A stretch of 42,723 nucleotides of DNA from a virus. The DNA lies in IMG/VR virus record IMGVR_UViG_3300010150_000040, positions 1 to 42,723 of that record, one strand, 5' to 3'. The notes beneath the pieces are model-generated. The model was not told the origin of the DNA, ran no database searches, and saw only the letters and a program-made list of their open reading frames with translations. This document shows positions 12,301 to 19,538 of the stretch, one piece after another (the first letter of the stretch is position 1; every line of letters starts with the position of its first letter). Position numbers and translations under genes: made by a program.

Positions 12301-14716
12301 CATTTTTTGTAATGGTTAGGTTGTCTGCAATGCTATTACTGTTTACATAAATGTATCCATATACGTTTACATCACTAACACGACGATATAAGATAACAGC
12401 ATTAAAAAATGTATCTGGAACCAATAGTGTGCGCTCGTTATTAGATGGTGTGCTTAACGATATATTTTGTGCAACTGTAAATGCTGTTCCGTCTGGATTT
12501 AAAAACTCTAGATCGTATATATCAAAATTTGTAACAATATTATATGTCTTGTTTCTATCAATAAACAATCTTGGATTAAGTCCATTAACACGTATAGAAT
12601 CAGAACGTGTATGTGTTTTGTTATACTGATGCACTTGCAACTTGTTTTTGCGCTCTGACCATTTAAAGGTATCGTATGACTCAATGTCTGTAGTGCCAAT
12701 ATCAATAACAAGTGGTTTACTTACATTAGTTGCTACGTGTTGTATATGTTGCTTAACTGGTTGTTGGTCTCTAACTTCGCTCCAGCCATTGTAATACTCA
12801 TCATCTTTTTTGTAGTAGTAAAATCCTGTTATTTCGTTAGTGTTACTTGCATCGTTATTTGTTGGGCTATCAACTGAGTTAAACTCAACATAGTTATAAC
12901 GTTTACTTCCAAGATCTATATCAAAACCTAGTCCTGGTGTGTTGCCGTAATCTACATAACGTGGGCTAAATCCTAGTGCAATATCTTGTTTTGTATTACT
13001 AGTACCGTAGTTAAAAATATTATCGCCTGCAAACGTACTATTTGGATATTTTGTACTATTGTCCAAAGGTGTTAGTGTTGTATCATATAAGTTAAACTTG
13101 ATACCTTGACTGCGATATGATTTTTGTTGTGCATAAATCCACTCGTTACCGTCCCAGTACCATTCACTGCCACTGTAAATGTTGTTTGGATATGTTTCGC
13201 CTAATACGTTGTTGTAACCTATACGTACATTAATACCTGCTTTAACCGGTACAGTGGTTGCACTTGGTCCATAAATTTGTGTTAGCCCGGTAACTGTGCC
13301 GCCGCTGTTTACTTGTACACTATAAATGTTGTTGTTAAATCCAACTGATGAATTTAAAAACAGTATAGTATCGCCATCCGCCAAGTTACGTGCTTCAACT
13401 TTGCTCCAATATTGTGCATTTTCAACATAGCTTGGGTTTTTAGATGTAGTGTGTGTTTTAATACAGTTCCAAAAACTATCTACACCATTACTTGTGAGCT
13501 TTACACTTGATCCATATTCAAAGCCCTGGCTAGTCCAAGATGCTGTAATAGTTTGTACTGCTAAGTTCCAGTTTGTTTGTCCTATAATCTCACCAAAAGG
13601 ATCAGCAACATTATCAACAATGTGTGTTACACTACCTAAACTACTAGTTGCAAAGTTATACTTTTCAATACCAGCTTTGAATTCAATAATAGGACGAACA
13701 CCACGGAAATTGTCTTGTAAGTATGTCGATGCTGTAACACCAGGATGTTGATAGTCAGTGTAGTCTGCAATAATTTTAACTACATCTTCATGTATCCAGA
13801 GATTACGTCTACTCCAAACACTTTGATCTGGACTGTTTCTTTCCTCTACTACATAATCTCTACTTAATACATCATAAGATGTGAAGTCATATGTTGGGTA
13901 AGTAAAATCATAATCATCAGTATCCCATTGGCTAGGCTCTTGTGCACCATATACTGTGTCGTTAAACCAAACACGTTTTCCAAAACCATATGTTCCAGGA
14001 CCTTCAAACTGCTTTGTTAGTGAGATACCAGTGCCAACACCGTCTACAATATAAGTGTGGTCTTTGTTATACTCTGAACTACCACTTGCATCTGCACCAG
14101 TAAATCGTACACGCATTCCGTTTTGGAATGCCAACTGTTTTCCATTTGACAGTGTAGGTGTTTTATAATATGGTAAGCCAATGATATCAGGAATATGAAT
14201 AGGATCAGCTGCGGTTACTGGAATTGTACATACTGGTAAAAAGTCTACTAACCAAAAGTAGTGATGATGGTTGATAAACATGTCATAGTTAATTGGCAAA
14301 TCAAGTGTGTAGCCTGGTTCGTTTAATATGCGGTTTACATTTGTAGTATCTACTTCATTAAACTTTAACATATCAATCAAGTCATCATATGAAATTGCTT
14401 CTATAATATTATCTTGATTGTCACGAACAACTCCCCCTGGTACAACCTGATGTTGGTCTGCACTACGGCCGTCTGTTAAAAATCTGTCACTAGTAACATC
14501 TTTATTTTTGCGATCACCTACATAGTAATTAACCGCTTCCATACTACCACTTGACATTAACTGTTCAAGTGTGCTGTTTAAAAACTTTTTGTTAACGCTT
14601 GTTTGAAAGATTGCTGGTAATAAATCTACAGTATTACGTGTTCCGACATATTCAGAACTTTCACCTGGTCTAGTAGATTTTTTAGCTACTATCGGTTTAG
14701 CATGAAACTTACTCAT
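3335..14716 (-). CDS. Giant baseplate/tail structural protein (3793 aa)
   Basis: This single uninterrupted frame takes up over a quarter of the window. The N-terminal 160 residues (LLPAIFQTSVNKKFLNSTLE, then an INHHHYFWL segment) match the pattern of a very large structural protein found after gp6 in marine T4-like phages. Visible regions: a GIPGLIGDFYG segment near residue 870; a GGTGYSSAP beta module near 1415-1460, also seen in gp6; three tandem repeats at about 2349-2562 resembling flagellin-hook IN motifs; and a C-terminal WIGTERIEYG...RGTRGT module near 3725. The ATG overlaps the gp6 stop (ATGA), so it is translationally coupled to gp6. A wedge-linked fibre or tail-plate scaffold, functionally in the place of T4 gp7-gp10, is inferred. 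No enzyme motif was recognised. Confidence 0.85.
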   Translation of the reverse strand: MSKFHAKPIVAKKSTRPGESSEYVGTRNTVDLLPAIFQTSVNKKFLNSTLEQLMSSGSMEAVNYYVGDRKNKDVTSDRFLTDGRSADQHQVVPGGVVRDNQDNIIEAISYDDLIDMLKFNEVDTTNVNRILNEPGYTLDLPINYDMFINHHHYFWLVDFLPVCTIPVTAADPIHIPDIIGLPYYKTPTLSNGKQLAFQNGMRVRFTGADASGSSEYNKDHTYIVDGVGTGISLTKQFEGPGTYGFGKRVWFNDTVYGAQEPSQWDTDDYDFTYPTYDFTSYDVLSRDYVVEERNSPDQSVWSRRNLWIHEDVVKIIADYTDYQHPGVTASTYLQDNFRGVRPIIEFKAGIEKYNFATSSLGSVTHIVDNVADPFGEIIGQTNWNLAVQTITASWTSQGFEYGSSVKLTSNGVDSFWNCIKTHTTSKNPSYVENAQYWSKVEARNLADGDTILFLNSSVGFNNNIYSVQVNSGGTVTGLTQIYGPSATTVPVKAGINVRIGYNNVLGETYPNNIYSGSEWYWDGNEWIYAQQKSYRSQGIKFNLYDTTLTPLDNSTKYPNSTFAGDNIFNYGTSNTKQDIALGFSPRYVDYGNTPGLGFDIDLGSKRYNYVEFNSVDSPTNNDASNTNEITGFYYYKKDDEYYNGWSEVRDQQPVKQHIQHVATNVSKPLVIDIGTTDIESYDTFKWSERKNKLQVHQYNKTHTRSDSIRVNGLNPRLFIDRNKTYNIVTNFDIYDLEFLNPDGTAFTVAQNISLSTPSNNERTLLVPDTFFNAVILYRRVSDVNVYGYIYVNSNSIADNLTITKNGEPFTAFTLANNKVTISNGILATDDLIDIEWHTLDNTLGSDTPADTHILNPQNEVLSQVSFGDILNHMKQQITGIPGLIGDFYGINNYRNLPRVHEFGGTIRKQAYSTELLTQTSMFTDTNLFSSLNFATKSYSNFKRQFIQKCKQLHNTLNSSASVITLVDEALKSMNIGKSRVDLFANSQMLKFKEFEELNSSWTASDTPVFDLPQTVNTYDDTKNHIQVFIREDDGSGNTIWRPLIKDQEYTVTQNKLTITTSVTYDSNGQVLLNVRWFSVTSPSWVPPSAVKLGLMKPTAIEATSTEIVGHDGSRTLRLGNELYNRNVAGFNIQDAVLFEIETRIYNNLTDIDIVDYKEIMPSASLPNRNTWEDLNNALHTSFNKWKIRNNVTVLHDATEYSASDPFTWNYSSMAPGIGGWRGLYTYYFNTYRPDTHPWEMLGYNKKPTWWDASYSWTDAAKRAALIGALKTGQYSDPTISPKKYNITYAYSAYNWDIDTLVTNAGVLNDPDTANVVGGTPLYTTTNDFVYGDWGTIENTWRESSDYKIALFHALLKLRPLRITNDYFRSNTRTKLDNVNTVQVLFSDTNDLGNNKLTKLTNKEYDENIVELVNVVDGGTGYSSAPQLNVFSNFGSGVKLQATVDSGSITSVAVVDPGGNYQTTPSIIPADLGTTKFTVILASDVKSYIDGLNNALVNFAEHNSTKVDTIETRFKNYSTNPIIKAGGFVNNNQEIILESSQDKGRVNIPEENISTVLYTSQPKEELFLGAVKVTKVATGYKVSGYDTTKEYFTYFKPQKDDGFVITIAGSQQLNKYKYHSNSDSILDYNTIFGDIQSLYDFIIGYGEYLQSKGWKDSWASTAAQTVIWSQTAELTDIHYTIPNTTKIEILENNNGYFSNINNKFDGQYNIISKAGLQILNNKLTITRDVIGEDDGVTVIEAKNGTEIYGIRLYRVEIEHMLIIDNQSNFDDLIYDPALGLRHKRVIWRGSRTKNWNGKLFAPGYIVNSSSVVPNFDTVANEIDQYYGAGNTLSNQQQVDAARFNTGYNKPIWNEVVGLDDDTLFNFVKGSRKYRGTRHALNAFMRNTGLFGTLSTATVHEEWAIRTADYGDTRSRNTLEFELTTDLLKTNPQPVRFSSTELNDVLSDIVIDVDFNSPLLVNGIPGNNFTTRPPKTFNYTTIEQENIYANDFVTAGLPLLTETDYRVLNKEDFAKFPQEVKPAYKFDGNWKTIKQWDNKTAYKYKDRVIYAGRVWEMLDPDGTSGLTKPNDPIEITATVTLPSIRANEETKIITIDGIDVELEQTTDTTTFGIINVTGSNNIGDSNVVPDNSTLILGSSSTNARTVTFDSTVTTTTYNDVSIVGNTSNPSITGSSTKELIIESQSILFNELESTTTNISALSVWEDALTIAGAGGSIPSLASARITATSNLRTEFLLVDSEANWNTWWTSYTSSAAGFNLTFALSEYGAGHAYSSAVGNLITSDVNIINAVRGTSYVPADVLAGTEVVTTPDITATQSAVGGGTYIAAWNTYVKGTFSPSVISNSTIIDTISTSGFKIYNVAEIINKINDQSIPNVLATATAQNRIAITKTTNTPSNPFTLTISVASANADVGFSTIGSQTETSSGSINLSSPNLTITQVVNQINNANISGVTAQAGGVNLNVLQINSNNETLYIGSGTANSIIGLGSGVTNAPITTTTVSSSVDLNSIINIINDAAISGIGASNSNNRLKLTSTNSTLVIGGGTANSIVGLTAGTISATQTQTSNVFNAFVGSDGNQVFQQMENDPHVFSIWVADNVGDDDSSTSGYGVYQTMDFGMHIQKACAGNNDADDALINIKVEDHFVNTHNFTAGDYVLIAGSNTVPNIDGIHLVTDVSSANTASFFIDEYIQEEGNAGNVYPIRNVRFPDFNTLNSQTNATVNGLFKYNFQRVRQDNLQSPIYAFVDDDGTGAPGVYTWNGSFTNSTGHTGGNWVKVRTSTAQARNDLVESVKLYDAYTRSTIAQLEVFDPAKGIIPGFIDEEIDFTLTADIAVYNYNSIDGFTENTKSWTSNEVGVRWWDINTAIYVDYEQSSIDYKQAYWARLFDGASIDVYEWTRSSVPPEEWQELVLRKGVVDGSPATGVPLSSIIDNEVVYNWTEEIFYNSKTKRTEKSYYFWVKDKQNNTGSNRNYNTYQLARLLENPSAFDISWAAAAGNNELLMTNIDSFITNNTVVQVNQRVDSNALPLSEWTLLSENDPASIIPEQLHIKMRDSLTGYNRHTVRYTYTDWNNSAVYPLNAVVKEGNLFYICLVEGNTGNQPSLDTGMELWARIYDYSLPEGTPESDIDVLRPHALPDLNLHEYARYGHLIRPRQSLFRNILIARQNFVETANNLLADIPLAGSPIDNWETVMNKTYVEGEVTYDVSPYWGYTDYVRRTYDNNDSLTYEYNTAIEPKYVANDRTELMGELGVPFIYKNGDTLKINTVIHNDGVNRPEIYSRINNEWVLEYKVKGAIRLSEELWNNEKFGLGFDLGGFDTDGFDNAVDGILSNIFDGLRNRIFVGKHKVKYNKLWFKCLYQSIADNAADDFAFKTTFVKLNVDHPLLTAKKRYGNYSVNVIEDFFNTIKPFHTKLHSTADRNTFAESWTTEIDDNDRKTDITMKYEDHRSTRIWAGDTVLEGGTFTTAPDNVDAITFTTVDGDIEYIYDANIFQQSTEEGWGAEFLPMDVHENISILVQTDKVRTAAYTTGTTSNALVRRFVDLETMMGGVPDNASLTKCEFRGDFATNAEYIDISFDDGSTFRVGEFGGADSPNYATSTVLTSKDLTPLLVVDGGKTGVFVEYDASTAVNFSPNGMSNYWDVRLSFASNWGVGSDTRSFRMNIWETYRLYESSVIVDATKTFLAQGCTATDTTISLNQIFANMPAGGGVVWIGTERIEYGAYEGGNLRYCTRGTRGTSAQAHAINAVVNYEPRVPILDNFGHYGDNLRLAYNDSGVSLADAGTSTEHAFIRNAGSGSI
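7030..7670 (-). repeat. Three tandem IN-type repeats inside the giant structural gene
   Basis: Residues about 2349-2562 contain three diverged repeats of roughly 60-80 residues. Each has an INxIxxxxIxxV/I helix-like start, an NxLxIxxxN strand pair and, in the second and third, a GTANSIxGL ending (IGSGTANSIIGLGSG and IGGGTANSIVGLTAG). The layout resembles the flagellin hook IN motif family. The call rests on eye alignment. Confidence 0.55.
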
Positions 14717-17700
14717 TTAATGTTAACTCCACTGTTTGCTGCAATTGATGTAGGATTATATGCTGTACTCTTGTTTACAGTTATATCGCCTATTGTTATT
14801 ACTGGTAGGAACAGTTCATCACTGTCACTAATTATCTCAAATAATGCATTAGTACTTGCTTGGTTATCAACACTCTCAATACCAACTTGTGCAACTTGTC
14901 CAACTGTGTTGTTGTGTATATATGCTGCTAATTCAGTAAAGTAAAAAGTTTCTCCAAAGTCCCAATTATCAACATTAAAATATTGATCGATCAAACGTAT
15001 TATTTCTTGTTTAATTTCAGTATCACTTAGTGTACAGTTGGTAGTTTTGGTTATGTTAAATTTAGCTTGTAGTTCACTACTTGCCAAGTTTCCAAATAAT
15101 ATTTTATATTTGACTGGTCTGTATATAACTTGATCACTGATTGATTTTTTGTTGTCTAAACGCTTAAACAAGTCGTTTAAACTACTGATAGTAGGCGTTT
15201 GTGGTTTAGTATAACCACGTCCGTCATATTTTGCCCACGATCTAAATAAGTTCTCATAGCTTGTTAATAGTACGTATGTATCAATAATATTAGTTGTAGC
15301 TGGGTCAATAACTTGGTTTACATCAGCAATACGACTGTATTTGCTTGACAAGTTGCCTCGGCCTGGTACAGTATTACTGCCACTGTCGTCACGTACTTCA
15401 TATGTAAATCCGTCAACAGTTTTTGTACCTAAGTTAATATTTTCGTCTCCAACAATGTCATGGAAGGCGCTTGGATTAATTGGGTATCCATCATTAGTAG
15501 GACTCGACAGTGTCAACCTAATTTTATTAGGATCTGTGTAGCCGTCTGGATATGTAAAGTATCCAAATGCATTCATTGTATAATCTGTGCCAAGTGGCAA
15601 ACTATTGGATGTACTTTTTGTGTTAATGCCCAATACTTTAATATTGTCTTGACTTGGTTTAAGTGTTTCGCTACTAAATGTTTCAGCAAAATTTAAGTTT
15701 GCAAAAGTAATTTGTTCATCACTACCAAATACATAACGTGTTTTACGTGTTACAATTTCCCATTGTGATGCAGTGTAGTTAAGTCTTATAATCCAACTGT
15801 TATCAAGTCCAGTACCATTAGTGTCGCCTTCGTATGTTCGATTCCAACTACTTGGATCATTGTTAGTTAAACTACTAGTAACTAAGTCACTACCATCAAC
15901 TATTGCCCATTCCTGTGTTGTTGCATCGTAACGTAATCCAAAACTGTTATTGTTTGTTAATAATGTTAGGACATTTGTTTTTACTGCGCTTGTTAAATCG
16001 TTACTCCAACTTGGAATAATACGTTTAATACGTGCACCACTAGGAATAACACCACTAAGTGTAATACTGCCTCTTCCCAACATATCAATACCAGTTGGTG
16101 TACCAGTGTTATTATCAATACCCAGTCCATCATTGTAAATGCCAGTTACTCTTACCCATTGTGTGTTTGCACTTTTAACTACGGCTGTTGCTGTTGCTTG
16201 TACACTTGCTCCACCGCCGCTAAGTGTAATACTAGTTGCACTATCGTAACCTAATCCTGCATTAGTAATGGTTATACTAATTACACTGCCGCTTCCGTCA
16301 ATATTTGCAGTACCAGTTGCGCCTGTTCCTGCACCAGTAATAGTAACTGTTGGTGCACTAGTATAACCTGTGCTACCATCTACAATTTTAATACTGTTGA
16401 TATATCCAATTTTATAAGGTGGAGTAACAAACTCAATAATTGAGTTTATATCAATTTTGTCCATTGGTGCAATACCATTTGACTTAACTCGTTGTATAGT
16501 ACTTGTATCATCAGTAAGATAGCCAGTGCTTGTATCAGCACCTTTGGTAACTTGGTTCCAACGAAATGCATCTGTTGCACTACCATTAGCATTGTAGTAA
16601 ACAATGTTAGCAGTTGTATTAGTATATTGTGTTGCTGGTGCATAGGCTCCGTCTGGACCATAATACTGTCTATCATAAAAGAAGTTTTTAACTTCTGGGT
16701 TGTCTAATAGTGGCTTAATGTACCTGCTGTAAGTTTGCTCACTGTTTAAATTTGTAGGCAAACTAACTACATTACGTGCCGCAATGTCTTGTCTATATAG
16801 ATAACCATCATCCAAGAACTGCATAGCATCGCTATAACTTCCAGTTGGATCATTGAAATCTCTAAATCTACTGTGTCCACTATGTACACGGTTCACGCTT
16901 TTAATTTTGCGGATATTTTCACTAACAGTTAATGGGAAGATACTGTAATCTTCTGCTGTTACTAGTCTATCCTGTGTACTAAAGAACCGGCCTGCGTTGT
17001 CTTTAATACTTTGTAAACTTTCACGTTCACTTGCATTGCTTACTCTAGATTTTAAACTTGCAGTAAACACAGCACGATACGTATTTCCATCATTGCCTGT
17101 GTAATTAAAGTTGTATGTTGTTTGTCCAAAACTTTCAGGGTTTAGTGTGTAACTACGGTTAAGACCTGTACGATACCAAACTCTAATAATACCACGTGGA
17201 ATATTACCATATAGCCCGTCACCAAACACAATACTAATTTTATCATCTTCTCTGCTACTTACAGTATAGATGTTTCTAAAGTTATTGTTGAGATTATTAT
17301 ATATTGAGTTAAGTCCAAAAATACGATCAACTTGGCTCCAATTAGTTATTACTTGTCCAAGTTCGTCCACGTTTTGTACCCAAATGTTTCCGTTTGCAAC
17401 ATTTATATCGTCAATATCAAGTACAAGGTTAGGAAGTCCATCAGTGATTTCAAAGTCCCTAAATTGTAGTGTACCCTGTTTGAATCCTAAAAAGAATCCA
17501 GTGTCTGGTGAGCTAAATCCACCATTGTCATTACGGTATAGAATATCAAGGGCGCCGTAGGGATCAGGAGTTTTTTCTTGTATACGGTTTGCATTGCTGT
17601 CATAATATAAACTGTGCGCACCAAATGTACTACGTGCACCTGTAATAGTTGCACTAAATTCTGATGAAGGACTTTGTCCTGTACTAGTAGTACGATAAAT

Positions 17701-18255
17701 TTCATTAGTGATACCGTCACGTAAACTTTTACTAAATGGTGTACCAAATTGGTTACTACCTATAAACACTGCATTCATTACTGTAATAAAGTTTTGGTAT
17801 GCCGCTGGATCTGTTACATCTTCAAACTGCAAGTCAACATTTGCAAGACTGTTTCCGTCTACATCATATACTGTTTCACTTGTTTTGATGGTATCAATTT
17901 TTAAGTAGCCGCTTGCTACAACATTACGTGTTGGATTATAACCCAAGAACTCAGCAATACGGAGGGCGCTATCTCTACGTTCTGCTGTGCTTAAATAATT
18001 TTCACGTGAGTTAAGGTCGTTACGGAACGCTAAGTTGTGTCCCAAAAATGCCATAAGTTCTAATAAACTAGTAAACTCACTTGAACTAATCCAGTCGTTA
18101 AAGTTTTCTGGATAGTTAGTATCAATGTACTCCACCATTGCATTTTTGATTGTGTCAAAGTCATATGCTTGAAAGTTTGCTTGTGCAAAGCTCTCATAAA
18201 TCACACTAAAATCTTCAGCTGCAAATAAACTGCTTTGTCTTGCGCCCTGTGCCAT
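14713..18255 (-). CDS. 6: Baseplate wedge subunit gp6 (1180 aa)
   Basis: gp6 forms the dimeric core ring of the T4 baseplate wedge together with gp7, gp25 and gp53. The N-terminal sequence (ENFNDWISSSEFTSLLELMA, FRNDLNSRENYLSTAERRDS, AEFLGYNPTR) is the characteristic gp6 / baseplate J-like signature. At 1180 residues it is much longer than T4 gp6 (about 660), as is usual for marine relatives. An extra beta-rich module with a GSTGYTSAPTVTITG start sits at about residues 612-695. The start overlaps the gp25 stop by one base (TAATG) and the end overlaps the giant gene by four (ATGA), so gp25, gp6 and the giant protein form a coupled set. Confidence 0.92.
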   Translation of the reverse strand: MAQGARQSSLFAAEDFSVIYESFAQANFQAYDFDTIKNAMVEYIDTNYPENFNDWISSSEFTSLLELMAFLGHNLAFRNDLNSRENYLSTAERRDSALRIAEFLGYNPTRNVVASGYLKIDTIKTSETVYDVDGNSLANVDLQFEDVTDPAAYQNFITVMNAVFIGSNQFGTPFSKSLRDGITNEIYRTTSTGQSPSSEFSATITGARSTFGAHSLYYDSNANRIQEKTPDPYGALDILYRNDNGGFSSPDTGFFLGFKQGTLQFRDFEITDGLPNLVLDIDDINVANGNIWVQNVDELGQVITNWSQVDRIFGLNSIYNNLNNNFRNIYTVSSREDDKISIVFGDGLYGNIPRGIIRVWYRTGLNRSYTLNPESFGQTTYNFNYTGNDGNTYRAVFTASLKSRVSNASERESLQSIKDNAGRFFSTQDRLVTAEDYSIFPLTVSENIRKIKSVNRVHSGHSRFRDFNDPTGSYSDAMQFLDDGYLYRQDIAARNVVSLPTNLNSEQTYSRYIKPLLDNPEVKNFFYDRQYYGPDGAYAPATQYTNTTANIVYYNANGSATDAFRWNQVTKGADTSTGYLTDDTSTIQRVKSNGIAPMDKIDINSIIEFVTPPYKIGYINSIKIVDGSTGYTSAPTVTITGAGTGATGTANIDGSGSVISITITNAGLGYDSATSITLSGGGASVQATATAVVKSANTQWVRVTGIYNDGLGIDNNTGTPTGIDMLGRGSITLSGVIPSGARIKRIIPSWSNDLTSAVKTNVLTLLTNNNSFGLRYDATTQEWAIVDGSDLVTSSLTNNDPSSWNRTYEGDTNGTGLDNSWIIRLNYTASQWEIVTRKTRYVFGSDEQITFANLNFAETFSSETLKPSQDNIKVLGINTKSTSNSLPLGTDYTMNAFGYFTYPDGYTDPNKIRLTLSSPTNDGYPINPSAFHDIVGDENINLGTKTVDGFTYEVRDDSGSNTVPGRGNLSSKYSRIADVNQVIDPATTNIIDTYVLLTSYENLFRSWAKYDGRGYTKPQTPTISSLNDLFKRLDNKKSISDQVIYRPVKYKILFGNLASSELQAKFNITKTTNCTLSDTEIKQEIIRLIDQYFNVDNWDFGETFYFTELAAYIHNNTVGQVAQVGIESVDNQASTNALFEIISDSDELFLPVITIGDITVNKSTAYNPTSIAANSGVNIK

Positions 18256-18620
18256 TATTCTGTCTCACTTGTGTATGTTAGATATAATTCTTCAGCTAGT
18301 CCTGTATCATCGTAAACAACACGTACTCGTATGTCTAACTGATGATCAGTCGGTTTGCTTAAATTTACTTCACTAAAGATCCATCTCGGATCACTGTCAA
18401 CGATGTTTTGTACATCTTCTTCTGCTAGACGTTCAGTAGCAGCGTCTAACGGATCAAAAACTAAATCATGTAGTATAGATCCAAAGTTTGGATTCATTAC
18501 CCGTTCACCTTTACGAGTGTAAAAGTGATTCATCAAGTCACGAAGTGCCAAGTCCTTGTCAGTAAGAACTGAGTTTATATCTGTACTATCTATTGTGCTA
18601 TATCCAATGTATGTAACCAT
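18255..18620 (-). CDS. 25: Baseplate wedge subunit gp25 (121 aa)
   Basis: gp25 is the small wedge protein that contacts the sheath and gp6/gp53 in contractile tails; homologues occur in all contractile injection systems. The segment YTRKGERVMNPNFGSILHDL followed by VFDPLD is the standard gp25 signature (TRKG...PxFG), and the length (121) is close to T4 gp25 (132). Upstream of the ATG there is no Shine-Dalgarno-like sequence. Instead an exact late promoter TATAAATA ends only five bases before the ATG, which would start the message at or next to the start codon. The stop overlaps the gp6 start by one base. Confidence 0.92.
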   Translation of the reverse strand: MVTYIGYSTIDSTDINSVLTDKDLALRDLMNHFYTRKGERVMNPNFGSILHDLVFDPLDAATERLAEEDVQNIVDSDPRWIFSEVNLSKPTDHQLDIRVRVVYDDTGLAEELYLTYTSETE

Positions 18621-18625
18621 ACTGA

Positions 18626-18633
18626 TATTTATA
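18626..18633 (-). promoter_or_regulatory. T4-type late promoter directly before gp25
   Basis: An exact TATAAATA on the minus strand is separated from the gp25 ATG by only TCAGT. In T4 the late transcript starts about six bases past this box, which here is the A of the ATG. The site is intergenic, between gp25 and the 294-residue gene. Either it gives a leaderless gp25 message or the match is chance in AT-rich DNA. Confidence 0.5.
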
Positions 18634-18653
18634 GCAAAATTAAATACTATGTT

Positions 18654-19538
18654 TTAGATTTTTGTAGTAAAACGTATGATATCACCAGCTTTTAGTGATT
18701 TTGTTATAGTAATAACGTTATTAAGTAAAGTAAAGTCAAAAAAGTGTTGGATTGTTTGTCCATTAACCTCAACTAGTAATTTTTCAACTGGTTCCATACT
18801 TGGGGTATCTGTTATTGTAAAGACATTAGTGTCACTATATGTAAACTGTTCAACAACTATTGTGTTCTGATATGCTTTTGCGATAGTTCTTTTTATACCT
18901 TCGGGTGTTTTAGGAAGGAAACGTAGTGTTTCTGCATAGTATGCAAAACGTGCTCTTTGTAACTCTCCTTCATCTAATAAGCCAACTTCGTTTTTGTCAC
19001 GTATATTAAATATACCATTTTGGCGCATCCAGATACGAGATTTTGATTTTCCATAGTCACTCAATCGTATAATACTTGCGGCTGTAATACAAAAAATCCT
19101 GTTAAAATTACTACGCTTAATCATACTAGCAACTGTGGACCAATCTTGATTTACAATACTATCACGCAGTTCATATAGACCTTCATCCGAGTCTACATAC
19201 AAAATATCACCGTTAATGATGTAATATAATAGTAATCCATCATATACGCATTGTGGTATACTTGTCAAGCCAAATGATTTAAGTTGTCTTAATAATGTTC
19301 TTTGATTACTTTGAAAATCAGTAATCCAAATATTATATGCTTGTTGTTCAGTAATACCCTGATTAACTGTACCAACACCATAACCAGTTTGATTATAACC
19401 ATTATACCGTGACATATTAAGAGTGACCAACTGTACACGGTCACTTGCAGATATGGTTTCAATATCAAGTAATGTGTTCCAGTCTGGATCTTTAAGAACA
19501 AATTCATTCCAGTCAGTATTAAATTTTTCCAATATCAT
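18654..19538 (-). CDS. Conserved baseplate-region protein, unrecognised (294 aa)
   Basis: The 294-residue protein lies between gp5 and gp25, overlapping the gp5 stop by four bases (ATGA), so it is co-translated with baseplate proteins. It has a mixed helical middle (about 80-190: SIPQCVYDGLLLYYIINGDI, then DWSTVASMIKR, ASIIRLSDYGKSKSRIWM) that vaguely recalls the helical lobe of phage lysozymes. I see no convincing catalytic glutamate. The C-terminal 65 residues (FTITDTP...VEVNGQTI...ITKSLKAGDIIRF) look like a small beta domain also found in large phage structural proteins. A structural baseplate role is likely from context; lysozyme activity is only a possibility. Confidence 0.75.
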   Translation of the reverse strand: MILEKFNTDWNEFVLKDPDWNTLLDIETISASDRVQLVTLNMSRYNGYNQTGYGVGTVNQGITEQQAYNIWITDFQSNQRTLLRQLKSFGLTSIPQCVYDGLLLYYIINGDILYVDSDEGLYELRDSIVNQDWSTVASMIKRSNFNRIFCITAASIIRLSDYGKSKSRIWMRQNGIFNIRDKNEVGLLDEGELQRARFAYYAETLRFLPKTPEGIKRTIAKAYQNTIVVEQFTYSDTNVFTITDTPSMEPVEKLLVEVNGQTIQHFFDFTLLNNVITITKSLKAGDIIRFTTKI

